Part shown: piece by piece, positions 1-8,018 of the stretch
Layout: each line of letters begins with the position of its first letter
How positions within the stretch are numbered: position 1 is the stretch's first letter
NCBI GenBank assembly: GCA_023807065.1
Contig: JAJJLU010000099.1
Coordinates: 1 to 14,620, forward strand
Length of the DNA stretch: 14,620 nt
Direction: 5' to 3'
Origin: Isotricha intestinalis
Lineage: Eukaryota; Ciliophora; Litostomatea; Vestibuliferida; Isotrichidae
The notes under the pieces: model-generated
What the model saw: only the letters and a program-made list of their open reading frames with translations
Told to the model about the DNA's origin: nothing
Database searches by the model: none
Made by a program: the position numbers and the translations under genes

Positions 1-14
1 AATCCCCAATCCCC
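1..14. repeat. Left telomere, (AATCCCC)x2
   Basis: The window opens with two exact copies of AATCCCC, the C-rich strand of a telomere read inward from a left chromosome end. The same 7-nt unit appears in inverse orientation at the other end. Only two copies remain, so the array was probably truncated by assembly or sequencing. Unique AT-rich sequence begins at about position 15, and the stop codon of the first gene is only about 127 nt further in. Confidence 0.9.
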
Positions 15-141
15 AAAAATATAAATTACAACACAAAAAAATAAAAAAATTTTTCAATCCAAAAAATTAAAAAAAAATTTAAATAAAATAAAAAAAATAA
101 AATAATATTTTTTATTAATATTTACAAATTATTTTATAATT

Positions 142-2643
142 TTATATTATATCAGTTTGAATTATTTCTTTATATTTCTTAAATACCTTATATGAATTTG
201 GGAAATCATTATAAATAATTCTTCTTCCTTTTAAAAAAACAAAAATTCTTTGAAATATATTTACATTTGTATTTAAACCTTTTTGTTTTATATTTTGAAG
301 TAATTTAAAATAATTTTTACTTCCTTTTTTTTCATCTAATTTTTTAATAATCCAAATTAACATTTCAAATTTTTTAGAAGCATATTCAGAAATAATAATA
401 GAATTTTTAAATTTATCTCTTAATTTTTTCTTATCTAAATTTTTATCAAATTTCTTATTATAAGAAATATCTAAAAGAATTTTACTTAAAGTATATTTAT
501 TTAATTTAAACTGAACAAAATTTTCAACAGAGCAAATTAAAACTAAATCTAAAGGATATTTAGAAAAATTATTTTTTAATTTATTTTTATCATTCATAAA
601 AGTAGTATCAAATAATAAAGAATGACCACTTTGAATTAAATTATTACTTATCATTGAAGTATCATTTAACATAGAAACATTAAATCTTTTTAAATTATAA
701 ACTCCATTATTATTTTTTACAGTAGTTAAATCACTTTGATATTTTGGTATTTGATTTAATTGTAATTCATCCATTGAATTTGTACTAAAATAATTTTTAA
801 CTATTATTTCTTCATATAAAGAAAATATATCTATATTATTATATGGAATTTGCTTTTCATATATTATTTTTATTGAGTTTAGAACTTTTTTTGGAAATTG
901 AATCTCGAAAAATTTTTTTAAATTTATTTGATTTATTGTATTATTTGATTTTATGTAAAATGTTACTTTATTTAATCGATACATTTTATATAATTTTATT
1001 TTTGATAAACATATAATTAATTGAGATAATGTCATAAAATAACCTAATTGTAAATTTGTCACTCTTTCAAAATTATATATGTTTAAAAAATTAAAATCTA
1101 TTGATTTGTTTATTTGGATTTTTATATCTTTTTCAAATAAAATTAATTTAAAAGAAGGTGAAAAATTATTTTTTATAATTTTACTTTTATTAATTATTTT
1201 TTCTTCATTAATATTTAATTGAGGAGAAGAAAAAGTAATATCATCAAAATTATTGGAATTAATTTCTTCTGGATGATAAGTATAACTATAAAAAATATCT
1301 TCAACATCAATTCCATTTGAATAATTATTAAAACTTATTGCTATATTAATAATAGTATTTTTTGATATAATTTCTTTTATTAATTCTCTAAATATAAACA
1401 TTATTTTATTTATATAAGATTTATATGATGTATATTCCTTTAAAGAAAAATGAATAATTTTTAAATATTTTCTATCAATTATCATTATTGCTTTTTTTAA
1501 ATTACTTAAAATATCTACTGCATTATTTACTATATTATCAAATTTTTCTTGTTTTTCTTTCATTAATGGTATATATTCAAAATTTTCAAAATTTAAAAAA
1601 TTTACTATTATTGATCTTATTTTATTTTCTTTTAAATTTCCTGTTATGAATTTATCAAATTTAATTGAGGAATTTTTACCATAAAAATTAAATTTTAAAT
1701 GATTAAAAGTAATATTTTCAGCTCTTTTTAATTTCTGTTGTAATATTAAAGCATTTAAAACATTTGTTTGATTTAAATTATAATTAACTAATTGTTGTAA
1801 ATAATTTTTAAATTTATTTTCTCCTATTTTTTCTTTTAAATCTCCTAAAATATATTCAACCCATAAATAATTATTATATAAAATTAATACAATATTTTCA
1901 ATATGAACTTTCTGAATTAAATTTTGACATGAAGAAATATATTCTGTAAAAAAAAATAAAATTTTATTATATAAACTATCACTAGTATTTGATTCATTTA
2001 AATCATACATAAAATATTCATATTCAAAATTTCTAATTTTACAATTTAAATAGGGAATAAAAAAACCAAACCAAAAATAAAATTGTTCAACTATATAAGA
2101 ATCAGTAATATTATGTAAATAAATTTGAAATTTAAAATTAAGATCAAAAATATAAGAATTTTCCCCTATTTTATAATAAAGAATAAATTTAGATAAATCA
2201 ATCATTTTATCATTTTCTTGAGATGAATATTTTTTAGTAGAATTATCAATAAATTCAATTAATAACATATATAATATTCTATTTCTTAATTCATCAAAAG
2301 ATTTTTCACTTAAAGTTATTATTCCTTTTTCATTATAAGGATTTGGAGTATAATTAAATAAATTCGAATTTTTTAATTCAATTGCTTCTATTTCTAAATA
2401 TGATTTATGATCTTTTATTACTCTTGAAATAAATGGAAATAAAATTTTTGAAGGAAATATTGAATATTTTAAATTTGGTTGATGAATTTCATATGATTCT
2501 AAATGAAATTCATAATCTATTGGTAAAATAGATTTCATTAATATATCTACTCTATTTGTAAAAAAATGTTTGAATGTATTGTCTTTATATGGATTTATTT
2601 GAGAATTTATATTTTTTATGTTTTTTGTTTCTGATTCATTCAT
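142..2643 (-). CDS. Unrecognised 833-aa protein, subtelomeric
   Basis: This is an uninterrupted 833-codon frame ending in TAA at 142-144. The first Met lies just after an A-rich leader, as in the neighbouring genes. I do not recognise a family. The protein is rich in Asn, Ile, Lys, Phe and Ser and has no convincing signal peptide or membrane segments. It shows no kinase, helicase, protease or nuclease motif that I can see. The middle (about residues 250-480) alternates short hydrophobic strings with Asn/Lys-rich stretches, which could be a degenerate helical or leucine-rich repeat fold, but no regular period is visible. The C-terminal 100 residues are strongly basic. Its 3' end faces the left telomere, and its promoter must lie in the 543-nt divergent spacer shared with the transporter at 3187. 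The length without a stop in such AT-rich DNA makes a real gene near certain. Its function is unknown. Confidence 0.85.
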   Translation of the reverse strand: MNESETKNIKNINSQINPYKDNTFKHFFTNRVDILMKSILPIDYEFHLESYEIHQPNLKYSIFPSKILFPFISRVIKDHKSYLEIEAIELKNSNLFNYTPNPYNEKGIITLSEKSFDELRNRILYMLLIEFIDNSTKKYSSQENDKMIDLSKFILYYKIGENSYIFDLNFKFQIYLHNITDSYIVEQFYFWFGFFIPYLNCKIRNFEYEYFMYDLNESNTSDSLYNKILFFFTEYISSCQNLIQKVHIENIVLILYNNYLWVEYILGDLKEKIGENKFKNYLQQLVNYNLNQTNVLNALILQQKLKRAENITFNHLKFNFYGKNSSIKFDKFITGNLKENKIRSIIVNFLNFENFEYIPLMKEKQEKFDNIVNNAVDILSNLKKAIMIIDRKYLKIIHFSLKEYTSYKSYINKIMFIFRELIKEIISKNTIINIAISFNNYSNGIDVEDIFYSYTYHPEEINSNNFDDITFSSPQLNINEEKIINKSKIIKNNFSPSFKLILFEKDIKIQINKSIDFNFLNIYNFERVTNLQLGYFMTLSQLIICLSKIKLYKMYRLNKVTFYIKSNNTINQINLKKFFEIQFPKKVLNSIKIIYEKQIPYNNIDIFSLYEEIIVKNYFSTNSMDELQLNQIPKYQSDLTTVKNNNGVYNLKRFNVSMLNDTSMISNNLIQSGHSLLFDTTFMNDKNKLKNNFSKYPLDLVLICSVENFVQFKLNKYTLSKILLDISYNKKFDKNLDKKKLRDKFKNSIIISEYASKKFEMLIWIIKKLDEKKGSKNYFKLLQNIKQKGLNTNVNIFQRIFVFLKGRRIIYNDFPNSYKVFKKYKEIIQTDII

Positions 2644-3186
2644 TTTAGAATTTTAATTAATTTAAACATTTAAAAAAAAGAACATTCAAATTTAAATAAA
2701 AATAAATAATTAAATTGTTGATTAAAAAATTAAAATAAACTTTAAATTAATATGAAAAATATCATTGAATGAGTATCTTCTTTTTCAAATGAAAAATGAA
2801 ATTTTTTGAAAAAACATGGAAATTTTTTTCAAAAAATAATTCAATTGTTAATAGAAGAATTAAATTTCTAAACAATAAAAAAAGAAAATTTTTAGTAGTA
2901 AAGAAAATTAAAAAAAAAGAATTTAGTGGTTATATTTTGGAATATAAAGAAATTCAATCAATTTAAATAATAATAGAATGAATAGAAAAAAATAATAGGA
3001 GAAGAAAAAATTAAAATAAAAAAGTATATAATATAAAATTTAAATGTTTTAAATATGTTTTTTAATCAATAAATTTTTTATTTAATTTTTTAAATTCCAT
3101 CAATTCCTTAGAATAAATAAAGAATAAAAATTTAAATGATAAAAAATTAAAAAATTCCAAAAAAAAAATAAAAACATTTAAAAAAA
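2644..3186. other. Divergent intergenic spacer, 543 nt
   Basis: This lies between the 5' ends of the minus-strand 833-aa gene and the plus-strand transporter, so it should hold both promoters. It is the longest gap on the chromosome. It is extremely AT-rich with A and T runs, and I see no clear motif or RNA gene. A 56-codon ATG-to-TAA frame on the plus strand (2796-2966) encodes a Lys-rich peptide. A second frame at 2752 looks similarly protein-like but is broken by two TGA codons. In DNA of this composition a frame of 56 codons is expected by chance about once in the non-coding part of the window, so I do not call a gene. The minus-strand frame at 3062-3397 is the antisense of the transporter's first exons. 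Confidence 0.6.
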
Positions 3187-4960
3187 ATGTTAACTCAAAA
3201 AACAAAAGGTATCCTTTCACTAATAGGAGGTTTTTGCATTCAATTTGTAAAATAAAAAAATAATAAAAATTCAATATTACAATTATAGATAAATGGAAGT
3301 TTATACACATGGTCATCAATAAATTCTTATTTTGCATCATACCTTCATCACAAAGGAAACGAAATAAAACCGAGTGATACATTTTTTTTAATGCCATGTA
3401 TTTTTTTAGTTCAATATTGTTTTATGACTCTTGGAGTAAAATTAGGAGATTCAACAAATGCAAGAATAAGTACATTAATAGGAATAATAATAATGATAGG
3501 TTCATATGGAATATTAATATTTTTTAGTAATTATTATTTAGTTTTATTAGGAATGGGAATTTTTGGTTTAGGAGATGGATTAGGTAATTTAAGTGCAATT
3601 AAAAATGCGTGGAAATATTTTCCTAATAATAAAGGTTTAGTGAATGGTATTATTATTGGAGGTTTAGGTCTAAGTTCTTCTGTTTTTACTCCTTTAGCTG
3701 ATTATATTATTAATAAAGATGGAAAAAAACCTAATAATGATGGATTTTATGATAAGGAAATTAGTGAGAGATTAATTTATTTCCTTTATTCTATGGTTGC
3801 TATTTTTACCCTCTTAGGAACTTGTGCTGTTGCTTTCACTTTCCCTTACCAACAAACTTATGATGATGATCCTTCTTATAATAATGAAAATAATGAAGAA
3901 CATAACGGGAAAAACGAAAGGGAAAAATTATTAGGTGAAGATAGTGAAGATAATGAAAATTATAATAATAATAATTCTGAAAATAATTATAATATAAATA
4001 AAGTAAAAATAATAGAGTCTCCAAGTTTAAAAGAGAAAACTTCATTAACTCCAATAATATCAGAAAGTGAAGGGACTTTAATGGAAGCAATATTTTCATG
4101 TAAAAATTTAGAATTAGGAATATTTTGTTTTGCAGGACCAGGTAAAAATAAAATAATATATAAAAAAAATAGTTTTTTGTTTTTTAATATCAAACACAAA
4201 CAGAACATTTGGTCAAACAACACATTTAAATGAATCTTCTCTTCAATTAATGGGAACATTATTTGGAATAATAAATGGTTCATCTCGTTTTATATGGGGT
4301 TATTTAATGGATATATTTGGATTTAAATGTTTAATGGTAATTATATCATTTATGGAATTAACAGTTTCTTTAACTATATTTTATGTAGCTTCAAAATTGC
4401 AAAATATTATTATTTATATTATTGAAAATTTAATTATTGCTTTATGTTTAAGTGGAACTTTCACTATGATTACTCCTACTTTCTCAAAAATTTTCGGAAA
4501 TAAAGGTGCTGAAATTTATGGGATTACTGGAATGAGTATTGGATTTGCTAGTTTTTTAGGACCTATTTTAACTAAAATTTTAATTGTACATCCTGGTGTC
4601 AAAGATTATGAAATTGTTTATTTTAGTGGAGGAATTTTTGTTATTTTAAATCTTATTACTTTATTTATTTTCAAAGAACAACCTTTTGTTTTTAAAAATA
4701 AAAATGTGGATGAAGGATTATTTGATAGGTTGGGATATTCTATTAGTAATAAGAGTAATAAAGATAATAACTCTGAGAATAATAATAATAATATTGATAA
4801 TAATAACAAAAATAATAATAATAATAATTTTGATAATAATAACACAGACAATAACAATGAGAATAATAATATTGGCAATAATAGCACCGATAATAATAAT
4901 AATAATATTTATAATGATAATGATAATTATAAGGTTATTGAAAGAGAAAATGAAAATTGA
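3187..4960 (+). CDS. MFS transporter, OFA/monocarboxylate type, three exons
   Basis: The reconstructed gene has exons 3187-3246, 3289-4141 and 4173-4960, giving 566 aa with a TGA stop. The family is Major Facilitator Superfamily, close to oxalate/formate antiporter (OFA) and monocarboxylate transporters, which move small organic anions across membranes. Evidence: TM1 reads through the first splice as GGFCIQF then INGSLYTWSSI, the usual G...Y.WS pattern. The loop after TM2 has GVKLGD at 69-74. WKYFPNNKGLVNG at 128-140, followed by a Gly-rich TM5, matches the OFA W-FP..rGl..G signature. The second half restores RTFGQ and then NGSSRFIWGYLMD. About twelve membrane segments are expected. An acidic, Asn-rich cytoplasmic loop lies at about residues 208-285, and an Asn-rich tail starts at about residue 495. 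The start is fixed by an in-frame TAA at 3169. Both splice junctions preserve frame (phase 0, then phase 1). The exact substrate cannot be read from the sequence. Confidence 0.85.
3247..3288 (+). other. Intron 1 of the OFA-type transporter (42 nt)
   Basis: A GTAAAA donor follows the codons for CIQF, and a TTATAG acceptor precedes the codons for INGSLY. The intron contains in-frame stops, is almost pure A/T, and lies in phase 0. Removing it joins Met1-Phe20 to the downstream frame and recreates the conserved TM1 motif. The length of 42 nt is very short. Confidence 0.85.
4142..4172 (+). other. Intron 2 of the OFA-type transporter (31 nt)
   Basis: The donor is GTAAAA after CAGGACCAG and the acceptor is AATAG at 4172. 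The intron is in phase 1, splitting a Val codon as G|TT. Splicing here moves the frame onto the downstream exon and gives GPVFCFLISNTNRTFGQ, which continues TM7 sensibly. The next AG, at 4202-4203, would leave the reading frame wrong, so 31 nt is the only nearby solution. Confidence 0.85.
4741..4936 (+). repeat. Coding AAT/AAC microsatellite (poly-Asn tail)
   Basis: A near-pure run of AAT/AAC/GAT triplets forms the C-terminal tail of the OFA-type transporter and encodes Asn tracts broken by Asp, Ser, Glu and Thr. It is a simple-sequence expansion in a cytoplasmic tail, likely length-variable between chromosome copies or strains. It also produces open frames with Leu-rich or Ile-rich content in other readings, which are not genes. 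Confidence 0.85.
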
Positions 4961-5156
4961 GTTTAGTATGGCATTTTAGTTTTTTATATTAAATTAATGA
5001 AATCTTAATATTTTGTTTTATTATGTTTAATATAAAAAAATTATAATTATTCATATTCGAAAAATTACCTCCTAATTTAAAAAGAGATTTGATTATCCAA
5101 AAAATAGAAACACTTAGATAAACAGTAAATTAGATTATTATATGAATATACATATT

Positions 5157-6563
5157 TTACTTATAAATTTTTTGAATTTTAATAAAAGGAACTTTTTTCA
5201 ACCCAAAAGACCTAATAATCTTTTCTTTATCCAACTGTTCTAAACACTTAAAATTATCTCTTCCTTTGATTTTACTAAACAAATAAGAGAAAACATATGA
5301 TTTAAAAGCATCAATAGCTAAATTTTCTAAAGCTGGATTAGAAGAAATTAACAAATCGAATTTATCTTGAATATTAATGATTTTATTCCAATCAAATTCA
5401 AATTCTTTTAAATAGATATTTTTCTCTTTTAATTTATCTAACATATCAATTTCATTATCCATTAAAATTAAAAGTGATTTTCCAAAAGAAGAAGGTCCTC
5501 TTACAGTTCTTCCAACTCTATGTAAATATTCATCAGGACTTAAAGGTAAGTCATAATTTATTATCCAATCAACTTGAGGAAAATCTAATCCTCTTTGAGC
5601 TATATCTGTACACAATAAAATTCCTTTTTCCATTTCACAAAAATTTTTATATATTTCTTCTCTTGTTGATTGCTTTAAATCACCATGAATACTTTTTACT
5701 TTTATATTTATGTAATTTAATATATTTGAATAAAATTCCACTTCTTTACATGAATTGAAAAATATCATTGTTTTCTTATTTTTTGTCTTTTTTATGAAAG
5801 TATATAAAAATATAAATTTCATATCTCCTGATAATTTAATGTATCCTTGTTGTAAATTAGATAATGTTGGAGAAGAATTTAATTTACTTTCAATTTTAAT
5901 ATAAATAGGATTATTTAAAGAAAGTGTATTTAAATTTTCTACTTTTTTATTTAAAGTAGCTGAAAAAAGTAATGTTTGTCTTTCTTTAGGAATTATATTT
6001 AAAATTTCTTTCATTTCATCTTCAAAACCATTTTTTAAAATCATATCAGCTTCATCAATAATTAACATACATAAATTTTGACAAGAAAATCCATCAGTAT
6101 AATTTAAATGATCTAATAATCTTCCTGGAGTTGCAATTAATAAATTTATTCCTTTAATTAATTGTTTACTTTCTTTTTTTCTGTATCCACCTCCAATAAT
6201 TAAACCACAAGTTTTTTTAATATTAAATAATAATTTTTTGGAAATTGAATATATTTGAAAAGCTAATTCTCTTGTTGGTGTTATTATTATTATTCCAACT
6301 CCTTGTTTTTGAGAAAAATTTGTTCTTATTAACATTTCCATTGAAGGAATTAAAAAAGATAAAGTTTTTCCTGAGCCTGTTTTTGCTGTACATAATATAT
6401 CTTTTCCTTTTTGAATTATTGGAATTGTTCTTAATTGTACTTCTGTTGCAGTTGTGAAACCTTCTTTTTTTAAAGAATTTATTGTTTCTTCTGTTAATGA
6501 CATTTCTGAAAATTCTGTGTTTGAAAAAAATGTGTCTGATTCTTCTTTTGTATTTTTTTCCAT
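5157..6563 (-). CDS. HAS1: DEAD-box ATP-dependent RNA helicase, Has1/DDX18 type
   Basis: This 468-aa protein carries the full DEAD-box core. It has a Q motif (Phe18 to Gln43), Walker A AKTGSGKT at 60-67, PTRELA at 96-101, TPGR at 145-148, DEAD at 170-173, SAT at 201-203, TDIAQRGLD at 319-327 and HRVGRTVRG at 348-356. Several stretches are characteristic of the nucleolar Has1/DDX18 subfamily: ATPGRLLDHL, a QQGY segment after domain 1, FFNSCKEVE, and the C-terminal FEFDWNKI ... IRSFGLKKVPF. Has1 remodels pre-ribosomal RNA during large- and small-subunit assembly. Compared with yeast and animal members the N-terminal extension is almost missing, since the Q motif begins near residue 18. The residue before RGLD in motif V is Gln instead of the usual Ala. 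The stop is TAA at 5157-5159. It converges on the OFA-type transporter with a 196-nt spacer. No intron is needed. Confidence 0.93.
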   Translation of the reverse strand: MEKNTKEESDTFFSNTEFSEMSLTEETINSLKKEGFTTATEVQLRTIPIIQKGKDILCTAKTGSGKTLSFLIPSMEMLIRTNFSQKQGVGIIIITPTRELAFQIYSISKKLLFNIKKTCGLIIGGGYRKKESKQLIKGINLLIATPGRLLDHLNYTDGFSCQNLCMLIIDEADMILKNGFEDEMKEILNIIPKERQTLLFSATLNKKVENLNTLSLNNPIYIKIESKLNSSPTLSNLQQGYIKLSGDMKFIFLYTFIKKTKNKKTMIFFNSCKEVEFYSNILNYINIKVKSIHGDLKQSTREEIYKNFCEMEKGILLCTDIAQRGLDFPQVDWIINYDLPLSPDEYLHRVGRTVRGPSSFGKSLLILMDNEIDMLDKLKEKNIYLKEFEFDWNKIINIQDKFDLLISSNPALENLAIDAFKSYVFSYLFSKIKGRDNFKCLEQLDKEKIIRSFGLKKVPFIKIQKIYK

Positions 6564-6963
6564 TTTTTAAGATAATATATATTTAATTTATTGTTTCTTT
6601 TTTTTTTTGGTTTTTATATATATATATATCTTTTTAGGAAGTTTGTGATAATCTTTTAGATAGTAATGAAAATATTACAAATGAGTTGGTAATTAATAAT
6701 TCTTTCTTATATTAAATTATTATAACAATTTTTTCCTTTAATAATGAAAATAAAGATAAATAATTATAGAAAATTTGAAAAAGTTAATTATTAATAATAT
6801 TTATAAATTACAACAACAAATAATAAATATTAAATCAAAACCAATAATAAATAATAATATTATAAGAATTAGTAGAAAAAATAATTATTTATAGCCTAAT
6901 TAATTCGTTAGATAAAGAAAAAGAGGATAAATTTATATTAATAAAAATGAAAAGACTTTTTAA
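6564..6963. other. Intergenic region between two minus-strand genes, 400 nt
   Basis: This lies between the 5' end of the Has1-type gene and the 3' end of the 294-aa gene, so the helicase promoter should be on its left side. It contains a short (TA)n run at about 6617-6629 followed by a pyrimidine-rich TAG. From 6638 the base composition becomes less AT-extreme on the plus strand for about 50 nt, treated separately as a possible exon relic. The rest is AT-rich with no recognised RNA or repeat. Confidence 0.5.
6638..6903 (+). pseudogene. Possible exon relics of a GAT-like protein
   Basis: Three short pieces on the plus strand can be joined by GT-AG introns of the style used elsewhere on this chromosome. 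They are 6638-6688 (EVCDNLLDSNENITNEL), 6756-6782 (INNYRKFEK) and 6895-6903 (PN, TAA). The first piece directly follows CTTTTTAG, which looks like a 3' splice site. The joined peptide resembles the end of a GAT domain (TOM1/GGA adaptor proteins), where a helix of the type LL..N..L....L..Y.RFE occurs. There is no room for the rest of such a gene, because the Has1-type gene begins at 6563, and I see no ATG. It may be a leftover 3' fragment, a non-coding RNA, or chance. Confidence is low. Confidence 0.18.
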
Positions 6964-7848
6964 TTAATTATTTTCATCATTTATTTTCATATTAAATATA
7001 TTTTTTGATTGATCATATATCATATTTACTTTATTATTTATTTGTTTAATTCCTTTAACACTTTTTTTAATTTCATTATATATATTTTTTAAATAGGAAT
7101 TTGACATTAATTTAACATTTTTTTTATTTACTTGCAATAAATCAGTAAACTCTTCTTTAACAACAGAATGCCCTTCTTTTTTTTTTGTTCTAAAACCAAT
7201 TTCAGGTAATTTTTGCCAATTCAAAATTTTATTTTTAATTTTCTCAAATTCAATATTTTGTATTTTTTTAATATAACTTTCATCAAAACTTTTATTATTA
7301 TTTTTCAATTTTTTTTTTCCATTTGTCAAAGTATTTTTAGTATAAATAATATTATCATCAATAATAACTTTTTCAAAAGAATTTAAATTATTATCATCAT
7401 CTTCATAAATTAATTCTTCATTTGAAAAATTATTATCTTCAATTTTAGATTTATTAGAAATTAATTGGTCTAACATACATTCTTTTTTACAATAATTTCT
7501 TCTAAAAAATAAATTATTTTTTGTTTTTTGATTTAAATTTTTTTTTAATACACCACTGTATATATTTTTTTTATTAAAATGAAATAATTGAATTAAATGT
7601 TTTTTTATGGAAGATAAATTTTTTGAATGAGTTGTTTTAAATGAGTTTATATTTTGAGATAAATCTAAATTATTAATATTATAATTTTTTATCAAATTTT
7701 TTTGACTGAGAGACTTATGAAATTTTTTTTTTTGATTTATTCTTTTTGATCGATTATTATTGTTTTCATTTAAATTATTAATTTTATTAATATTTCCTAT
7801 TTCTGGAAAATAAATGTTATTTGCTTTTAGCATAATATTCATTTTCAA
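6964..7848 (-). CDS. Unrecognised basic Asn/Lys-rich 294-aa protein
   Basis: This is an open frame of 294 codons ending in TAA. The Met context is A-rich, and two further in-frame Met codons follow at residues 3 and 6, so the exact start could be slightly later. I recognise no domain. The N-terminal half is strongly basic with Asn runs (NENNNNRSKR, QKKKF). A more acidic stretch lies at about residues 135-165 (SKIEDN, YEDDDNN), and the C-terminal 80 residues may form a helix (NEIKKSVKGIKQINNK). There is no signal peptide or membrane segment. The charge pattern would suit a cytoskeletal, nuclear or otherwise disordered protein, but nothing specifies it. It sits in the same orientation as the Has1-type gene and is divergent from the kinase. 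Confidence 0.72.
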   Translation of the reverse strand: MKMNIMLKANNIYFPEIGNINKINNLNENNNNRSKRINQKKKFHKSLSQKNLIKNYNINNLDLSQNINSFKTTHSKNLSSIKKHLIQLFHFNKKNIYSGVLKKNLNQKTKNNLFFRRNYCKKECMLDQLISNKSKIEDNNFSNEELIYEDDDNNLNSFEKVIIDDNIIYTKNTLTNGKKKLKNNNKSFDESYIKKIQNIEFEKIKNKILNWQKLPEIGFRTKKKEGHSVVKEEFTDLLQVNKKNVKLMSNSYLKNIYNEIKKSVKGIKQINNKVNMIYDQSKNIFNMKINDENN

Positions 7849-8018
7849 ATAAAATAATATTTTATTGAATATTAATAATTTTTAAATGATTAAATAAATG
7901 ATTATTTGATAAATAGATAAATGAATTTAAAAAATAAATTTAAATAGAAATTAATTTAATATCAAGAAAAAAATATATTTCTTTTTGTTTCATTCAAATG
8001 TAAAAAAAATAAAAAAAA
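7849..8018. promoter_or_regulatory. Divergent promoter spacer, 170 nt
   Basis: This is the only DNA between the starts of the minus-strand 294-aa gene and the plus-strand kinase gene, so it should drive both. It is almost pure A/T, with A-rich sequence directly before the kinase ATG. No TATA-like element can be singled out against this background. Confidence 0.5.

Noticed and set aside
2752..2878. Frame readable only if TGA means Trp, suggesting a reassigned code
   Set aside because: None of the eight long genes contains an in-frame TGA, Trp is written TGG, and the OFA-type gene stops at TGA. The reading is probably coincidence.
2796..2966. Plus-strand 56-codon Lys-rich frame in the 543-nt spacer
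   Set aside because: A frame of this length is expected about once by chance in the non-coding DNA of such composition, and an overlapping frame looks equally protein-like. No homology is recognised.
3062..3397. Minus-strand frame of 111 codons with hydrophobic content
   Set aside because: It is antisense to exons 1 and 2 and intron 1 of the OFA-type transporter, whose splicing and motifs are well supported. The hydrophobicity comes from reading T-rich DNA.
4204..4249. Alternative 3' splice site at 4202-4203 (CAG) for intron 2
   Set aside because: It gives the wrong phase for the downstream exon, and the acceptor at 4172 both keeps frame and restores a sensible TM7.
4686..4979. Ile-rich plus-strand frame and Leu-rich minus-strand frame over the transporter tail
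   Set aside because: Both are alternative readings of the AAT/AAC triplet repeat that encodes the Asn-rich tail.
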